NCBI RefSeq assembly: GCF_017377875.1
Contig: NZ_CP070975.1
Span: forward strand, 1,426,001 to 1,490,000
Source of the DNA: Alcaligenes sp. SORT26
Lineage (GTDB): Bacteria; Pseudomonadota; Gammaproteobacteria; Burkholderiales; Burkholderiaceae_B
Reading direction: 5' to 3'
DNA: 64,000 nucleotides
The translations under genes and the position numbers were made by a program. How positions within the stretch are numbered: position 1 is the stretch's first letter; each line of letters opens with the position of its first letter. Below the pieces are notes generated by a model. That model was given only the letters and a program-made list of their open reading frames with translations. It did no database searches and was not told where the DNA came from. Shown piece after piece: positions 46,107-54,498 of this stretch.

Positions 46107-46610
46107 ATGAAGCGTATCTATTTAGCGGGCCCTGACGTTTTCTTCAGCGATGCCACCGAGCGCGCCAAGCTGCACAAGCAATTGGTACGGGACTTTGGCT
46201 TCAAGCCCTTGCATCCCGTTGACCAGGAAGAGATCGAGGCCTCCTCCATCTACCATCACAATATTCGCCTGCTGGACCAAGCTGATGCTGTCGTAGCCAA
46301 CATCACCCCTTTTAGAGGGGCAGAAATTGATACCGGCACCGCCTTTGAAATTGGCTATGCCGTGGCCCTGGGTTTACCTGTTTTCACCTACCGCTCCACG
46401 GCGGACACCGTACTGGATACGGTGCGCGAACACTACAGCCCCGTCGTGCTGGACCCCGCCAGCCAGCTCTGGCGCGATCGCAATGGGGCTCTGATTGAAG
46501 ATTTTGGCTTGCCTTCCAATTTGATGGTGGCGATCAGCACGGAGTTTGTACACGGCTCTTTTACAGATGCCCTGATTGCGGTGCAAGATTATTTCAAAGC
46601 CATAAGCTGA
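46107..46610 (+). CDS. Nucleoside 2-deoxyribosyltransferase
   Basis: A 167-residue enzyme of the nucleoside 2-deoxyribosyltransferase family (also containing DNPH1/RCL-like nucleotide hydrolases). Family motifs: YLAGPDVFF at the start, ANITPFRGAEIDTGTAFEIGYAVALG with the catalytic Glu in AFEIG, and the C-terminal NLMVAISTEF. It swaps bases between deoxynucleosides or hydrolyses deoxynucleotides in salvage. An AAGGAGCC element precedes the ATG, and the gene follows the exporter by 30 bases, so they probably form one transcript. Confidence 0.88.
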   Translation: MKRIYLAGPDVFFSDATERAKLHKQLVRDFGFKPLHPVDQEEIEASSIYHHNIRLLDQADAVVANITPFRGAEIDTGTAFEIGYAVALGLPVFTYRSTADTVLDTVREHYSPVVLDPASQLWRDRNGALIEDFGLPSNLMVAISTEFVHGSFTDALIAVQDYFKAIS

Positions 46611-46650
46611 TTCGTTCATCAGAAAAACTCTGCTTATTAATCAAGAAGAA

Positions 46651-46696
46651 GGAATCAAACAGGGCTGAAATTAAACGGATTTAGACGGAATTAAAC
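46651..46696 (+). repeat. Tandem 10-base repeats upstream of the RpiR gene
   Basis: GAAATTAAAC, GGATTTAGAC and GGAATTAAAC follow each other without gaps (46667-46696); a fourth copy GGAATCAAAC lies six bases before (46651-46660). The 10-base period places all copies on one face of the helix, as expected for an operator array. Confidence 0.6.
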
Positions 46697-46819
46697 GCCC
46701 TGCGCACTCAGGTATCATGTGGCCTTGAAATCTTCGACCAGGCAATACAAGCCGCAACCTTGGCTCTATAGCAGCACCCGCTTTCCTTGATTGAAAAAAA
46801 CAGGGCAACGCCCCGCACC

Positions 46820-47656
46820 ATGCCAGACATCAGCAACATTTCCTTTTTTGACCGTGTACGCGCCATCCTCAGCGACCTCCCCGCCTCCGAGCGACGTCTG
46901 GCTCAATTCACGCTGGAGTTTTCAGGTGATCTATCCAGCTACAACGCGTCGGAACTGGCCAGCCTGGCGCACGTCTCCAATGCCACCGTCACACGTCTGA
47001 TTCGCCGTCTGGAATACGTGAACTACGAAGCCGCACGCAAACAGATTCGTACTGAACGAAAAGACGACTCCCTCACCACGATCACACAGCCGCTTTCCCC
47101 CGGTGAAACGGCCCTGAACACGCATCTGCAAGAAAGCTATAGCAAGCTGGGCAATACCTACCGACACCTGTCGCACTCCGTTTTGCTTGATGCCAGCCAG
47201 GCCATTAGCCACGCGCGCCAGATTTGGCTGGTGGGTTTGCAGGCAAACTACTTCCTGGCGGGGCATTTTTACTGGCATTTATCCCGATTCATGCCCGGCG
47301 TAAGGCTGATCCCCGGAGCAGGCCAAACCGTCTCGGAGTACCTGGCCGACATCAATAGCCAGGATGTCATCCTGATTTTTGATTTGCTCCCCCGACATGC
47401 TCAGATGCCGGAGCTGATCCGTCTTCTGGAAAGCCGCTGTGCGGATATTGTGCATATCACGGACCAGGACTACAAAGAGCGGCCCAAAACGCGCTGGCCT
47501 CTGCCCTGCCAGCCAGGGCTTGAGCAGCAGCCTGATAATGCGGCGGCCGTTGCCAGCGTGTCTCATCTGCTCTTGTCTGAAGTTCTGAAGGTCAGCGGCG
47601 TCACTCACCGGGACAAGCCAGCACAGGAACTTGCCACGGCCGAAGCGCTTTTTTAA
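46820..47656 (+). CDS. RpiR/MurR family transcriptional regulator
   Basis: A 278-residue regulator: RpiR-type HTH at about 5-80 (FFDRVRAILSDLPASERRLAQFTLEFSGDLSSYNASELASLAHVSNATVTRLIRRLEYVNYEAA) and a SIS sugar-phosphate domain at about 120-265 (QIWLVGLQANYFLAGHF, QDVILIFDLLPRHAQM). The SIS fold usually senses phosphosugars, but here the Ser/Thr pattern of the ligand loop is weak. ATG 46820 or TTG 46787 may start it; neither has a clear binding site. The gene stands alone, with tandem repeats upstream. Confidence 0.87.
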   Translation: MPDISNISFFDRVRAILSDLPASERRLAQFTLEFSGDLSSYNASELASLAHVSNATVTRLIRRLEYVNYEAARKQIRTERKDDSLTTITQPLSPGETALNTHLQESYSKLGNTYRHLSHSVLLDASQAISHARQIWLVGLQANYFLAGHFYWHLSRFMPGVRLIPGAGQTVSEYLADINSQDVILIFDLLPRHAQMPELIRLLESRCADIVHITDQDYKERPKTRWPLPCQPGLEQQPDNAAAVASVSHLLLSEVLKVSGVTHRDKPAQELATAEALF

Positions 47657-47744
47657 TACCGTCCAGAGCATAAAAAAGGCACCGCCTCCCCCCTCATCTA
47701 CGACCAAAGTCGCCTGTCAGGAAAAGTTGATTCGTTCTATACAT

Positions 47745-47786
47745 GCTGTACATAGAGCGCCCCCAAGCGCCCACTCTTTGTACATG
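47745..47786 (+). promoter_or_regulatory. Paired TGTACAT motifs upstream of yjcH-actP
   Basis: TGTACAT occurs at 47747-47753 and 47779-47785, 32 bases (about three helical turns) apart, within ATGC-flanked sequence, about 60-100 bases before yjcH. A CrbR binding role is inferred only from position. Confidence 0.35.
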
Positions 47787-47844
47787 CACTGTGTTCAGAG
47801 AGCCTCGATGCTAAGAATCATCAACCCTATAAGGAGACATAACG

Positions 47845-48156
47845 ATGAGCTCAGCCAACACTGTCGTCACGGCAGTAACCCAGCACCCCGCCTATCAAGA
47901 GTTGCTCAGAAAACGTAACCGCATGAGCCTGATCTTCTTTGGCTTAACCGTCATTGTTTACGCAGGCTTTATCTTGACGCTGGCCTTTGACCCCGAGCTC
48001 TTTAGCCGCCCCGTGGGGTCCATGACCATGACCATTGGGGTGCTTAGCGCCGCCATTGTGCTTATCAGTGCCGTTGTTCTCGTTTCCACGTTCGTCTACA
48101 TCTCCAACAAGGTTTATGACCCCTTGCTGGCTCAAATCATGAAGGACGTGACATGA
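47845..48156 (+). CDS. yjcH: DUF485 inner membrane protein YjcH
   Basis: A 103-residue protein with two membrane helices (about 30-52 and 65-88) and the DUF485 core [40 protein letters not shown]. It is co-encoded with actP in many proteobacteria; its stop overlaps the actP start by four bases (ATGA). An AAGGAGA site lies upstream. Exact role is unknown; an accessory function in acetate uptake is usually assumed. Confidence 0.95.
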   Translation: MSSANTVVTAVTQHPAYQELLRKRNRMSLIFFGLTVIVYAGFILTLAFDPELFSRPVGSMTMTIGVLSAAIVLISAVVLVSTFVYISNKVYDPLLAQIMKDVT

Positions 48157-49817
48157 AGAAACTACTTCTGAGCCTGGGCCTGTTTGGCATGGCCAGCGGC
48201 AATGCCATGGCGGCCTCATCCGGCCAGGCCAATACCTCTGCCATCGTCATGTTCCTGATCTTTATTGCCGGGACCATGGTCATCACCTGGTGGGCTGCTC
48301 GCCGCACACGCACCACATCGGACTTTTATACGGCTGGTGGCGGTTTGACCGGCTTTCAAAACGGCCTGGCGATTGCCGGAGACTATCTGTCTGCCGCCTC
48401 CTTCCTGGGGATTGCGGGCATGGTGTACGTCAGTGGTTTTGACGGCATGATTTACGCCATCGGCTTCATGTTCGGCTGGCCGGTTGTGATGTTCCTGATT
48501 GCCGAGCGCCTGCGCAATCTGGGCCGCTACAACTTTGCCGATGTGACCTCATTTCGCCTGTCCCAGAACCCCATGCGGATTCTGGCGGCCAGCGCCTCCC
48601 TGCTGATCATTGCCCTGTATCTGATCGCGCAAATGGTCGGCGCAGGCAAGCTGATCGTGCTGCTGTTTGGTCTGGACTACAACGTGGCCGTGGTGATTGT
48701 GGGTTCCTTGATGATGATTTACGTCACCTTTGGCGGCATGACAGCCACCACCTGGGTGCAAATCATCAAGGCCGTACTGATGCTGTTCGGTGCCACACTG
48801 ATGACGATTCTGGTTCTGGCTGCGTTCTACTGGGATGTGGACAGCATGCTGGCCGCCGCCGTGGAAACACACCCTACCGGACACGCCATTCTTGAACCCG
48901 GCGCTGCCGTCAGCAGCAACCCGCTGAACGTACTGTCCCTGGGTATTGCACTGGCCTTCGGTACCGCAGGTCTGCCCCATATCCTGATGCGTTTCTTCAC
49001 CGTGGCCGATGCCAAGGAAGCCCGCAAATCGGTTATCTACGCCAGCAGCTTTATTGGCTACTTCTACCTGCTGACCTTCATCATCGGTTTCGGTGCCATC
49101 GCCTTGCTGGTCAAGCATCCCGAGTACTTCCAGACTGGCCCGGATGGCTCCTTCAACATGCTGACCAACCTGATTGGTGGCACCAATATGGTGGCGGTGC
49201 ACCTGGCCAATGCAGTAGGCGGCAATCTCTTGCTGGGCTTCCTGGCAGCAGTCACCTTCGCCACCATTGTGGCCGTGGTCGCAGGTTTGGCTCTGGCTGG
49301 TGCCGCAGCCATTTCGCATGACTTGTACGCCAACGTCATAGCCAAAGGACGCGCAACCGAAAAAGACCAGATGCGCATCTCGCGTATCTCCACGGTGGTT
49401 CTGGGTGTACTGGCGATTTTGCTGGGCATTATTTTTGAGAACCAGAACGTCGCCTTCATGGTGGGCCTGGCCTTTGCCATTGCAGCCAGTGCCAACTTCC
49501 CGGTCCTGGTGCTGTCGATTGCCTGGCGTGGCTGCACCACGCGTGGTGCCACCATTGGCGGCTTCCTGGGCTTGGTCACCGCCACGGTGTGGGTGGTCTT
49601 GAGCAGCACGGTATGGGTGGATGTATTCGGTTTTGCTGAGCCCATCACCCCCTTCCCTAACCCTGGCATCCTGTCCATCCCGCTAGCTTTCTTCTCGATC
49701 TGGCTGTTCTCGACCCTGGATAACAGCGCCCGCGCTACCCAGGAACGCGAAGCCTTCGAGGCTCTGACCGTACGCAGTCAAACCGGCATTGGTGCGGCCA
49801 GCGCCAGCGCTCACTAA
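48153..49817 (+). CDS. actP: Cation/acetate symporter
   Basis: A 554-residue sodium:solute symporter (SSS/SLC5) with about 13 membrane helices after a signal-like N-terminus ([20 protein letters not shown]). Signatures: [54 protein letters not shown] and the helix-end [19 protein letters not shown]. It imports acetate and other short monocarboxylates. It is the second gene of yjcH-actP, followed by a terminator, with the CrbR/CrbS-like genes next door. Confidence 0.96.
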   Translation: MKKLLLSLGLFGMASGNAMAASSGQANTSAIVMFLIFIAGTMVITWWAARRTRTTSDFYTAGGGLTGFQNGLAIAGDYLSAASFLGIAGMVYVSGFDGMIYAIGFMFGWPVVMFLIAERLRNLGRYNFADVTSFRLSQNPMRILAASASLLIIALYLIAQMVGAGKLIVLLFGLDYNVAVVIVGSLMMIYVTFGGMTATTWVQIIKAVLMLFGATLMTILVLAAFYWDVDSMLAAAVETHPTGHAILEPGAAVSSNPLNVLSLGIALAFGTAGLPHILMRFFTVADAKEARKSVIYASSFIGYFYLLTFIIGFGAIALLVKHPEYFQTGPDGSFNMLTNLIGGTNMVAVHLANAVGGNLLLGFLAAVTFATIVAVVAGLALAGAAAISHDLYANVIAKGRATEKDQMRISRISTVVLGVLAILLGIIFENQNVAFMVGLAFAIAASANFPVLVLSIAWRGCTTRGATIGGFLGLVTATVWVVLSSTVWVDVFGFAEPITPFPNPGILSIPLAFFSIWLFSTLDNSARATQEREAFEALTVRSQTGIGAASASAH

Positions 49818-49852
49818 AGCTTTTACGCTGATTTGATCAGCATGCAGGAACA

Positions 49853-49884
49853 GAAAACAGGGCATTTCGGTGCCCTGTTTTTAC
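49853..49884 (+). terminator. Rho-independent terminator after actP
   Basis: Stem AAACAGGGCA / TGCCCTGTTT with loop TTTCGG and a TTTTT tail. It separates yjcH-actP from the response regulator gene. Confidence 0.85.
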
Positions 49885-49945
49885 TGATGTGCAGCTCATC
49901 CAGGCAGGCACCATTACAGAAACTTGGACATGGCATAATCCCCTC

Positions 49946-50608
49946 ATGAATGAACTGCTCATTGCTGACGATCACCCGCTATTTCGTGAAGCGTTACGAG
50001 GAGTCGTAGCCAGCCTGTTTCCCGGCACGGCCATCTACGAAGCGGATCGTATCTCCAATTTATATCCACTGGTCGACGACCATCCTGACGCCGATCTGCT
50101 CCTGCTGGATCTGGATATTCCGGGGGCTATTGGTTTCAGTGCGCTAGTCCATTTGCGCGCGACCTACCCCTCCCTGCCCATCATTCTGGTCACCGCCCAT
50201 GAAGAGGCCCGTTTCATGCGCCGCGCCATGGATCACGGCGCCATGGGTTTCATCCCCAAATCCATTGATGCACAAACACTGGGTGTGGCCTTGCAAGTGG
50301 TTCTGGATGGCGGCACCTGGCTGCCGGACATCGGCTCCTCCGCCCCCGGCATCAGTCTGGACGAACGCGAAGTGGCCGCGAAACTGCGCGAGCTGACGCC
50401 CCAGCAGTTTCGCGTGCTGCAAATGCTCAGCACCGGGCAACTGAACAAGCAGATTGCCTATGATCTGAATGTCTCAGAGGCCACCATCAAGGCGCACATG
50501 ACGGCCATCCTGCGCAAGCTGGGAGCTTCCAATCGTACCCAGGCCGTCTTGATGGCCAGTCATCTTGGCCTGAACCAGGATGAAGCCCAGGACACTAATA
50601 CGTTTTAA
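49946..50608 (+). CDS. LuxR/NarL-type response regulator, CrbR-like
   Basis: A 220-residue response regulator. Receiver domain (about 1-120): acidic pair DDHPLFREALRG, phospho-acceptor Asp in LLLLDLDIPGAIGF (near 54), Thr in VTAHEE and Lys in FIPKSID. Output domain (about 145-210): NarL-type HTH LTPQQFRVLQMLSTGQLNKQIAYDLNVSEATIKAHMTAILRKLGASNRTQA. Context with actP and an SLC5-kinase fits CrbR, which controls acetate genes in Vibrio and Pseudomonas (established). ATG 49946 is chosen as receiver start. The 3' end overlaps the convergent kinase gene by 14 bases. Confidence 0.9.
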   Translation: MNELLIADDHPLFREALRGVVASLFPGTAIYEADRISNLYPLVDDHPDADLLLLDLDIPGAIGFSALVHLRATYPSLPIILVTAHEEARFMRRAMDHGAMGFIPKSIDAQTLGVALQVVLDGGTWLPDIGSSAPGISLDEREVAAKLRELTPQQFRVLQMLSTGQLNKQIAYDLNVSEATIKAHMTAILRKLGASNRTQAVLMASHLGLNQDEAQDTNTF

Positions 50609-53600
50609 TTTGCGCAGTCAAGAAAGCTCGCAGCGAAGCGGGCTTTACCGGCTTGGTCAGCACCAGATAACCGTATTGGCGGGCAGCGGCTTTCAGTTCA
50701 TCACTTCCGTCCGCCGTTAATAAAGCACCTTGTGCGTGGGGCAAATGCAGGCGCAATAATTGCAGTGCCTGCAAGCCGTCCAGACGATCATGCAAGTGAT
50801 AGTCCACCAACAAGACATCTGGGTTCAGCTCGATTTTCTCCAAAGCACTATCCACTGTATTCGCGGTAATAATCTGTGCCCCCCAACGGCCCAGCAATAC
50901 CTCCATGCCCGCAAGAATATCCAGATCATTATCCAGGCACAGTACCCGCAAACTTTTCAAAGCCAAGCCATCGGCAGGTTGGCTGGACTCATTGCTTGGG
51001 TGACTGCTGGCCTCACAAGCCTGACTCAAGGGCACACGAATCGAAAACATGCTGCCGCGCCCCACTTCTGATCGTACATCCAAGGTATGGCCCAGCAGGA
51101 CGGCAATCCGCTGGCAAATCGACAAGCCCAGACCCAGGCCACGGCCATCCCAATCAAAAGCCTGCTCGTAGCGATGAAATTCCGCATAAATCTGCTGAAT
51201 GTGATGAGGCGGTATACCTTGGCCGGAGTCCCAGACCTGAAACTCCAGCTCCTCGCCCCGAACCCGCACACCGAACACTACCCGCCCTTCCTGGGTATAG
51301 CGCAAAGCATTGGCCAGAAAGTTCTGCAGCACCCGCCGCAGCAAACGATGATCGCTATACACCCGCAGCGGGCGGGCATGTATCCGCAACTGAATGCCGC
51401 GCCGTGCCGCCATGGGAGCATATTGATCCGCCAAATGCTGCAACAGGTGCTGGACATTGATCACGCCCAGATCCGGCTTCAAGGCACCAGCATCCAGCCG
51501 GGAAATATCCAGCAGGCCTTCCAGCAATTCCTCCGCCGTACGCAAAGAGGTATCGACCCGTTCAGCCAGATTGGGCATTTCCACAAGATCATGGGTATCG
51601 CGCAAGGCCGAGGCAAACAGGCGTGCCGCGTTAATCGGTTGCAGCACGTCATGGCTGACCGCAGTCAGGAAACGGGTACGGGACTCCTGCGCTTTTTCCG
51701 CCTCCTGCGTGCGCACCGCAACGCGCTGCTCCAGACTGTCGTTCATCTCACGCAACTCGCGCTCCACACGCTTGTATTGTGTGATGTCGCTATAGCTGGT
51801 GACGTAGCCACCGCCCGGCAAAGGCCGCCCCCGCAACTCGACCACCTGCTTGTCATTCAACATGCGCTGGGTAACATAGGAAGAGCCTTCGCGCATGAAC
51901 TGAATACGACGTTCGATAGCCTGCTCCACCCCTATGCTTTCCACGCCATCAACCTTGCCCCGCTCCGCATTAAAACGGATCAGGTCCGCCACAGATCGGC
52001 CTACATACAACATGCTGGGCGGGTAATCGAATAGCTGTTGGTAGCGTTGATTCCAGGCGACCAGACGCATATCTGCGTCCACCACACTGACGCCCTGATC
52101 AATATTTTCCAGCGTAGCCAGCAAAATATCCCGGTTGAAACGCAGCTCCTGACCCGCCTCATCCAGCACGGCCATAATGGCCGCTACCTCCATGCCCGAA
52201 CCACGCAAGGCACTGGTCAAGACCAAACGAGCGGACGCTGCTCCCACTGCGGCCGCCAGCAAGAGCTCGGTGAAATGCACCCAGGCACTGTCAGCCTTCA
52301 AACCCGGTTCCAGCGATTGCTTGAGCTGTCGGGCCTGCGTCTCAAACGCACGCCGCGCCATCTTCTTGCCAACAATACGCTCGGCCAGCAGCAGCAAATC
52401 CTGTACCGACAAATCCCCATACGCATGTCGTGCCGCCAGGGTCTGACGTTCCGCATACGGATTCAGAAACGGCTCGGCACGCAAGCGCTCCCCCAGCCCC
52501 GGACGTCTGCGCCAGGACACCCACAGAAAGGCGCTGATATTGCACAACAAGGACCAGAACGTGCCATGCGTCAGCGGGTCCCAACCCTCCAGCCCGAAGA
52601 GCTGATAAGGGCGCAACCAGGACAGCCCCAAGGGCCCCTGATGCAACCAGTCATCTGCCAGCAAACCGACCTCGGTCAGCGTTGGCAGGAGCAAGGTATA
52701 AACCCAGATCGCAAAGCCCAATAAAAGACCGGCCTCCACCCCTTGCCGACTGGCACCGCGCCAATACAAACCACCGATCAAGCCTGGTCCAAACTGAGCA
52801 ACTGCCACAAAGGCCATCAAGCCATAGGCCGCCAAGGTCGTGTCACTGCCACTGAGCATGTAATAACCGTAAGCCACTCCGGCCAGCACCATGATGGCGA
52901 CACGACGTATCCATAGCACCGTAGAGGCCACAGTGCTCTGTTGGTACTGGGCCCAGCCCCGGCGCAGCAACAAGGGCATGACCAGATCGTTACTGACCAT
53001 GGTGGAAAGCGCCACGCTGGTCACAATGACCATACCCGTCGCCGCAGAAAAGCCGCCGATATACACCATCAAGGCCAGTCCCACCTGGTTTTGCGACAAG
53101 GGCAATGCCAGCACAAAGCTATCCGGTGCCACGCCCTCGGCCCCAGTGCCAAACAGGCTGACACCCGCTGCTGCAATGGGTAAAACCATGACACTGACCA
53201 GCAGCAGATACGCCCCAAATAGCCAACGTGCCCGGCGAATATCAACCACGTCACCACACTCGACAATAGCCACATGGAACTGGCGAGGCAAACAAATAAT
53301 GGCGGCAAAGGCCAGCAAGGTCTGCCCCACAAACCCCACCGGCGGGCTGCTCTCGAACAGGGTACTGACGGCCCCCACCATATTAAGTTCAGCCTTTCCG
53401 AACCAGCGAACGGCGAACAGACCGACAGCCACCAACGCCACCAGTTTCACCACGGACTCAAAGGCCACCGCCAACATCAGACCCGGCCTGTGCTCGGTAG
53501 CATCCACTTGGCGCGTGCCAAACAGAATGGAAAACAAGGCCATCAGAATGGCCACATACAGGGCCGGATCCCCCAGGAAACTGGCATGAAATTCCGTGCC

Positions 53601-54044
53601 AGCCAGCACACTCAAGCTCAAGGCCACGGCCTTGTACTGCAAGGCCAGATACGGCACCGCTGCCACCACAGCGATCCCGGCCACCATCGCCGCCAAACGC
53701 TGCGAGCGTCCATAACGGCTGGCCATGAAGTCAGCAATGGAAACCGTATTCTGGGATTGGGCCACCAGGGCAAGCCGTTCAATTATCCGCCAGCCAAACA
53801 GCAGCATCAAAAACGGGCCTAAATAAATCGGCAAAAAACCAATGCCATAGCGTACAGCCGAGCCGACCGCCCCGTAAAACGTCCAGGACGAACAGTACAC
53901 AGCCAAGGCCAGGCTGTAGACCGTGGGTCGCAACCAGGGGCGCTGGGTATACAAGGGATTCCTGTCCCCGAACCAGGCAATCGCGAACAAAATTGCGGCG
54001 TAAATCAAAGAAGCCAACACCACCCAAGCTGGCGTCATCTGCAC
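50595..54044 (-). CDS. SLC5-domain hybrid histidine kinase, CrbS-like
   Basis: A 1149-residue sensor kinase. Order of domains: sodium:solute-symporter-like membrane part (about 1-510, some 13 helices; GIGFLPIYLGPFLMLLFGWRIIERL), a connecting STAC-like stretch (about 540-630), PAS (about 645-760, with GVSVVDADMRLVAWNQRYQQLFDYP), HisKA with His in FLTAVSHDVLQPINAARLF (about 795), HATPase (NALRYTQEG, DSGQGIPPHHI, GLGLGLSI) and a C-terminal receiver (about 1030-1149; LLVDYHLHDRLDG). CrbS kinases sense acetate metabolism and signal to CrbR. The convergent response regulator next door, close to actP, is the natural partner. Confidence 0.92.
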   Translation of the reverse strand: MQMTPAWVVLASLIYAAILFAIAWFGDRNPLYTQRPWLRPTVYSLALAVYCSSWTFYGAVGSAVRYGIGFLPIYLGPFLMLLFGWRIIERLALVAQSQNTVSIADFMASRYGRSQRLAAMVAGIAVVAAVPYLALQYKAVALSLSVLAGTEFHASFLGDPALYVAILMALFSILFGTRQVDATEHRPGLMLAVAFESVVKLVALVAVGLFAVRWFGKAELNMVGAVSTLFESSPPVGFVGQTLLAFAAIICLPRQFHVAIVECGDVVDIRRARWLFGAYLLLVSVMVLPIAAAGVSLFGTGAEGVAPDSFVLALPLSQNQVGLALMVYIGGFSAATGMVIVTSVALSTMVSNDLVMPLLLRRGWAQYQQSTVASTVLWIRRVAIMVLAGVAYGYYMLSGSDTTLAAYGLMAFVAVAQFGPGLIGGLYWRGASRQGVEAGLLLGFAIWVYTLLLPTLTEVGLLADDWLHQGPLGLSWLRPYQLFGLEGWDPLTHGTFWSLLCNISAFLWVSWRRRPGLGERLRAEPFLNPYAERQTLAARHAYGDLSVQDLLLLAERIVGKKMARRAFETQARQLKQSLEPGLKADSAWVHFTELLLAAAVGAASARLVLTSALRGSGMEVAAIMAVLDEAGQELRFNRDILLATLENIDQGVSVVDADMRLVAWNQRYQQLFDYPPSMLYVGRSVADLIRFNAERGKVDGVESIGVEQAIERRIQFMREGSSYVTQRMLNDKQVVELRGRPLPGGGYVTSYSDITQYKRVERELREMNDSLEQRVAVRTQEAEKAQESRTRFLTAVSHDVLQPINAARLFASALRDTHDLVEMPNLAERVDTSLRTAEELLEGLLDISRLDAGALKPDLGVINVQHLLQHLADQYAPMAARRGIQLRIHARPLRVYSDHRLLRRVLQNFLANALRYTQEGRVVFGVRVRGEELEFQVWDSGQGIPPHHIQQIYAEFHRYEQAFDWDGRGLGLGLSICQRIAVLLGHTLDVRSEVGRGSMFSIRVPLSQACEASSHPSNESSQPADGLALKSLRVLCLDNDLDILAGMEVLLGRWGAQIITANTVDSALEKIELNPDVLLVDYHLHDRLDGLQALQLLRLHLPHAQGALLTADGSDELKAAARQYGYLVLTKPVKPASLRAFLTAQIKTY

Positions 54045-54498
54045 TGTCTCCTACTTTGGTATAACGCGATGATTTTTCTCGCGATTGTGAGTAATACTAA
54101 GACAGTTCCTGCGGGATCTGGACTTGGAAAACTAGGGCTTATCACCTATACCCAATTTGAATTTCAGGACGGATCTCTTGGGGCAAGCAGCACACGCAGC
54201 ATCATGGGCTACGGTGAAGATCACCTCACCACCCAACAGGCCCGAAACAATGTCTGCATCCCTGTCGTCATGCCGTATCAAACGACCGCAGCAAAACAAG
54301 GCGCAGGCGGTATTCAAGCCAGCGCTGCGTCACCTGTTCGGACAAGGATTTCTCGTCTGACATCACAAGAAGAAATAGAGCGTTTCAAACCCAGGGACTA
54401 GGGCCCCGGTCTGGAACTCATCTATCACTCGCAAACGGAAACGCCCCGACAAAAAAACTATCTTTCATCGTCATGCGGGGCAAATTAAAGGAGGCAAT
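54045..54498. other. Intergenic region between the CrbS-like kinase and sat
   Basis: 454 bases. Open frames of about 60-110 codons exist (for example 54069-54401) but have no ribosome binding site or recognisable product. Near the right end GCCCCG (54443-54448) and CGGGGC (54476-54481) can pair just ahead of the strong sat binding site AAAGGAGG; this may be a leader hairpin. The kinase promoter must lie at the left end. Confidence 0.5.

Noticed and set aside
54069-54401. 110-codon + strand frame between the CrbS-like gene and sat
   Set aside because: No ribosome binding site and no recognisable product; a frame of similar size on the other strand is equally unsupported.
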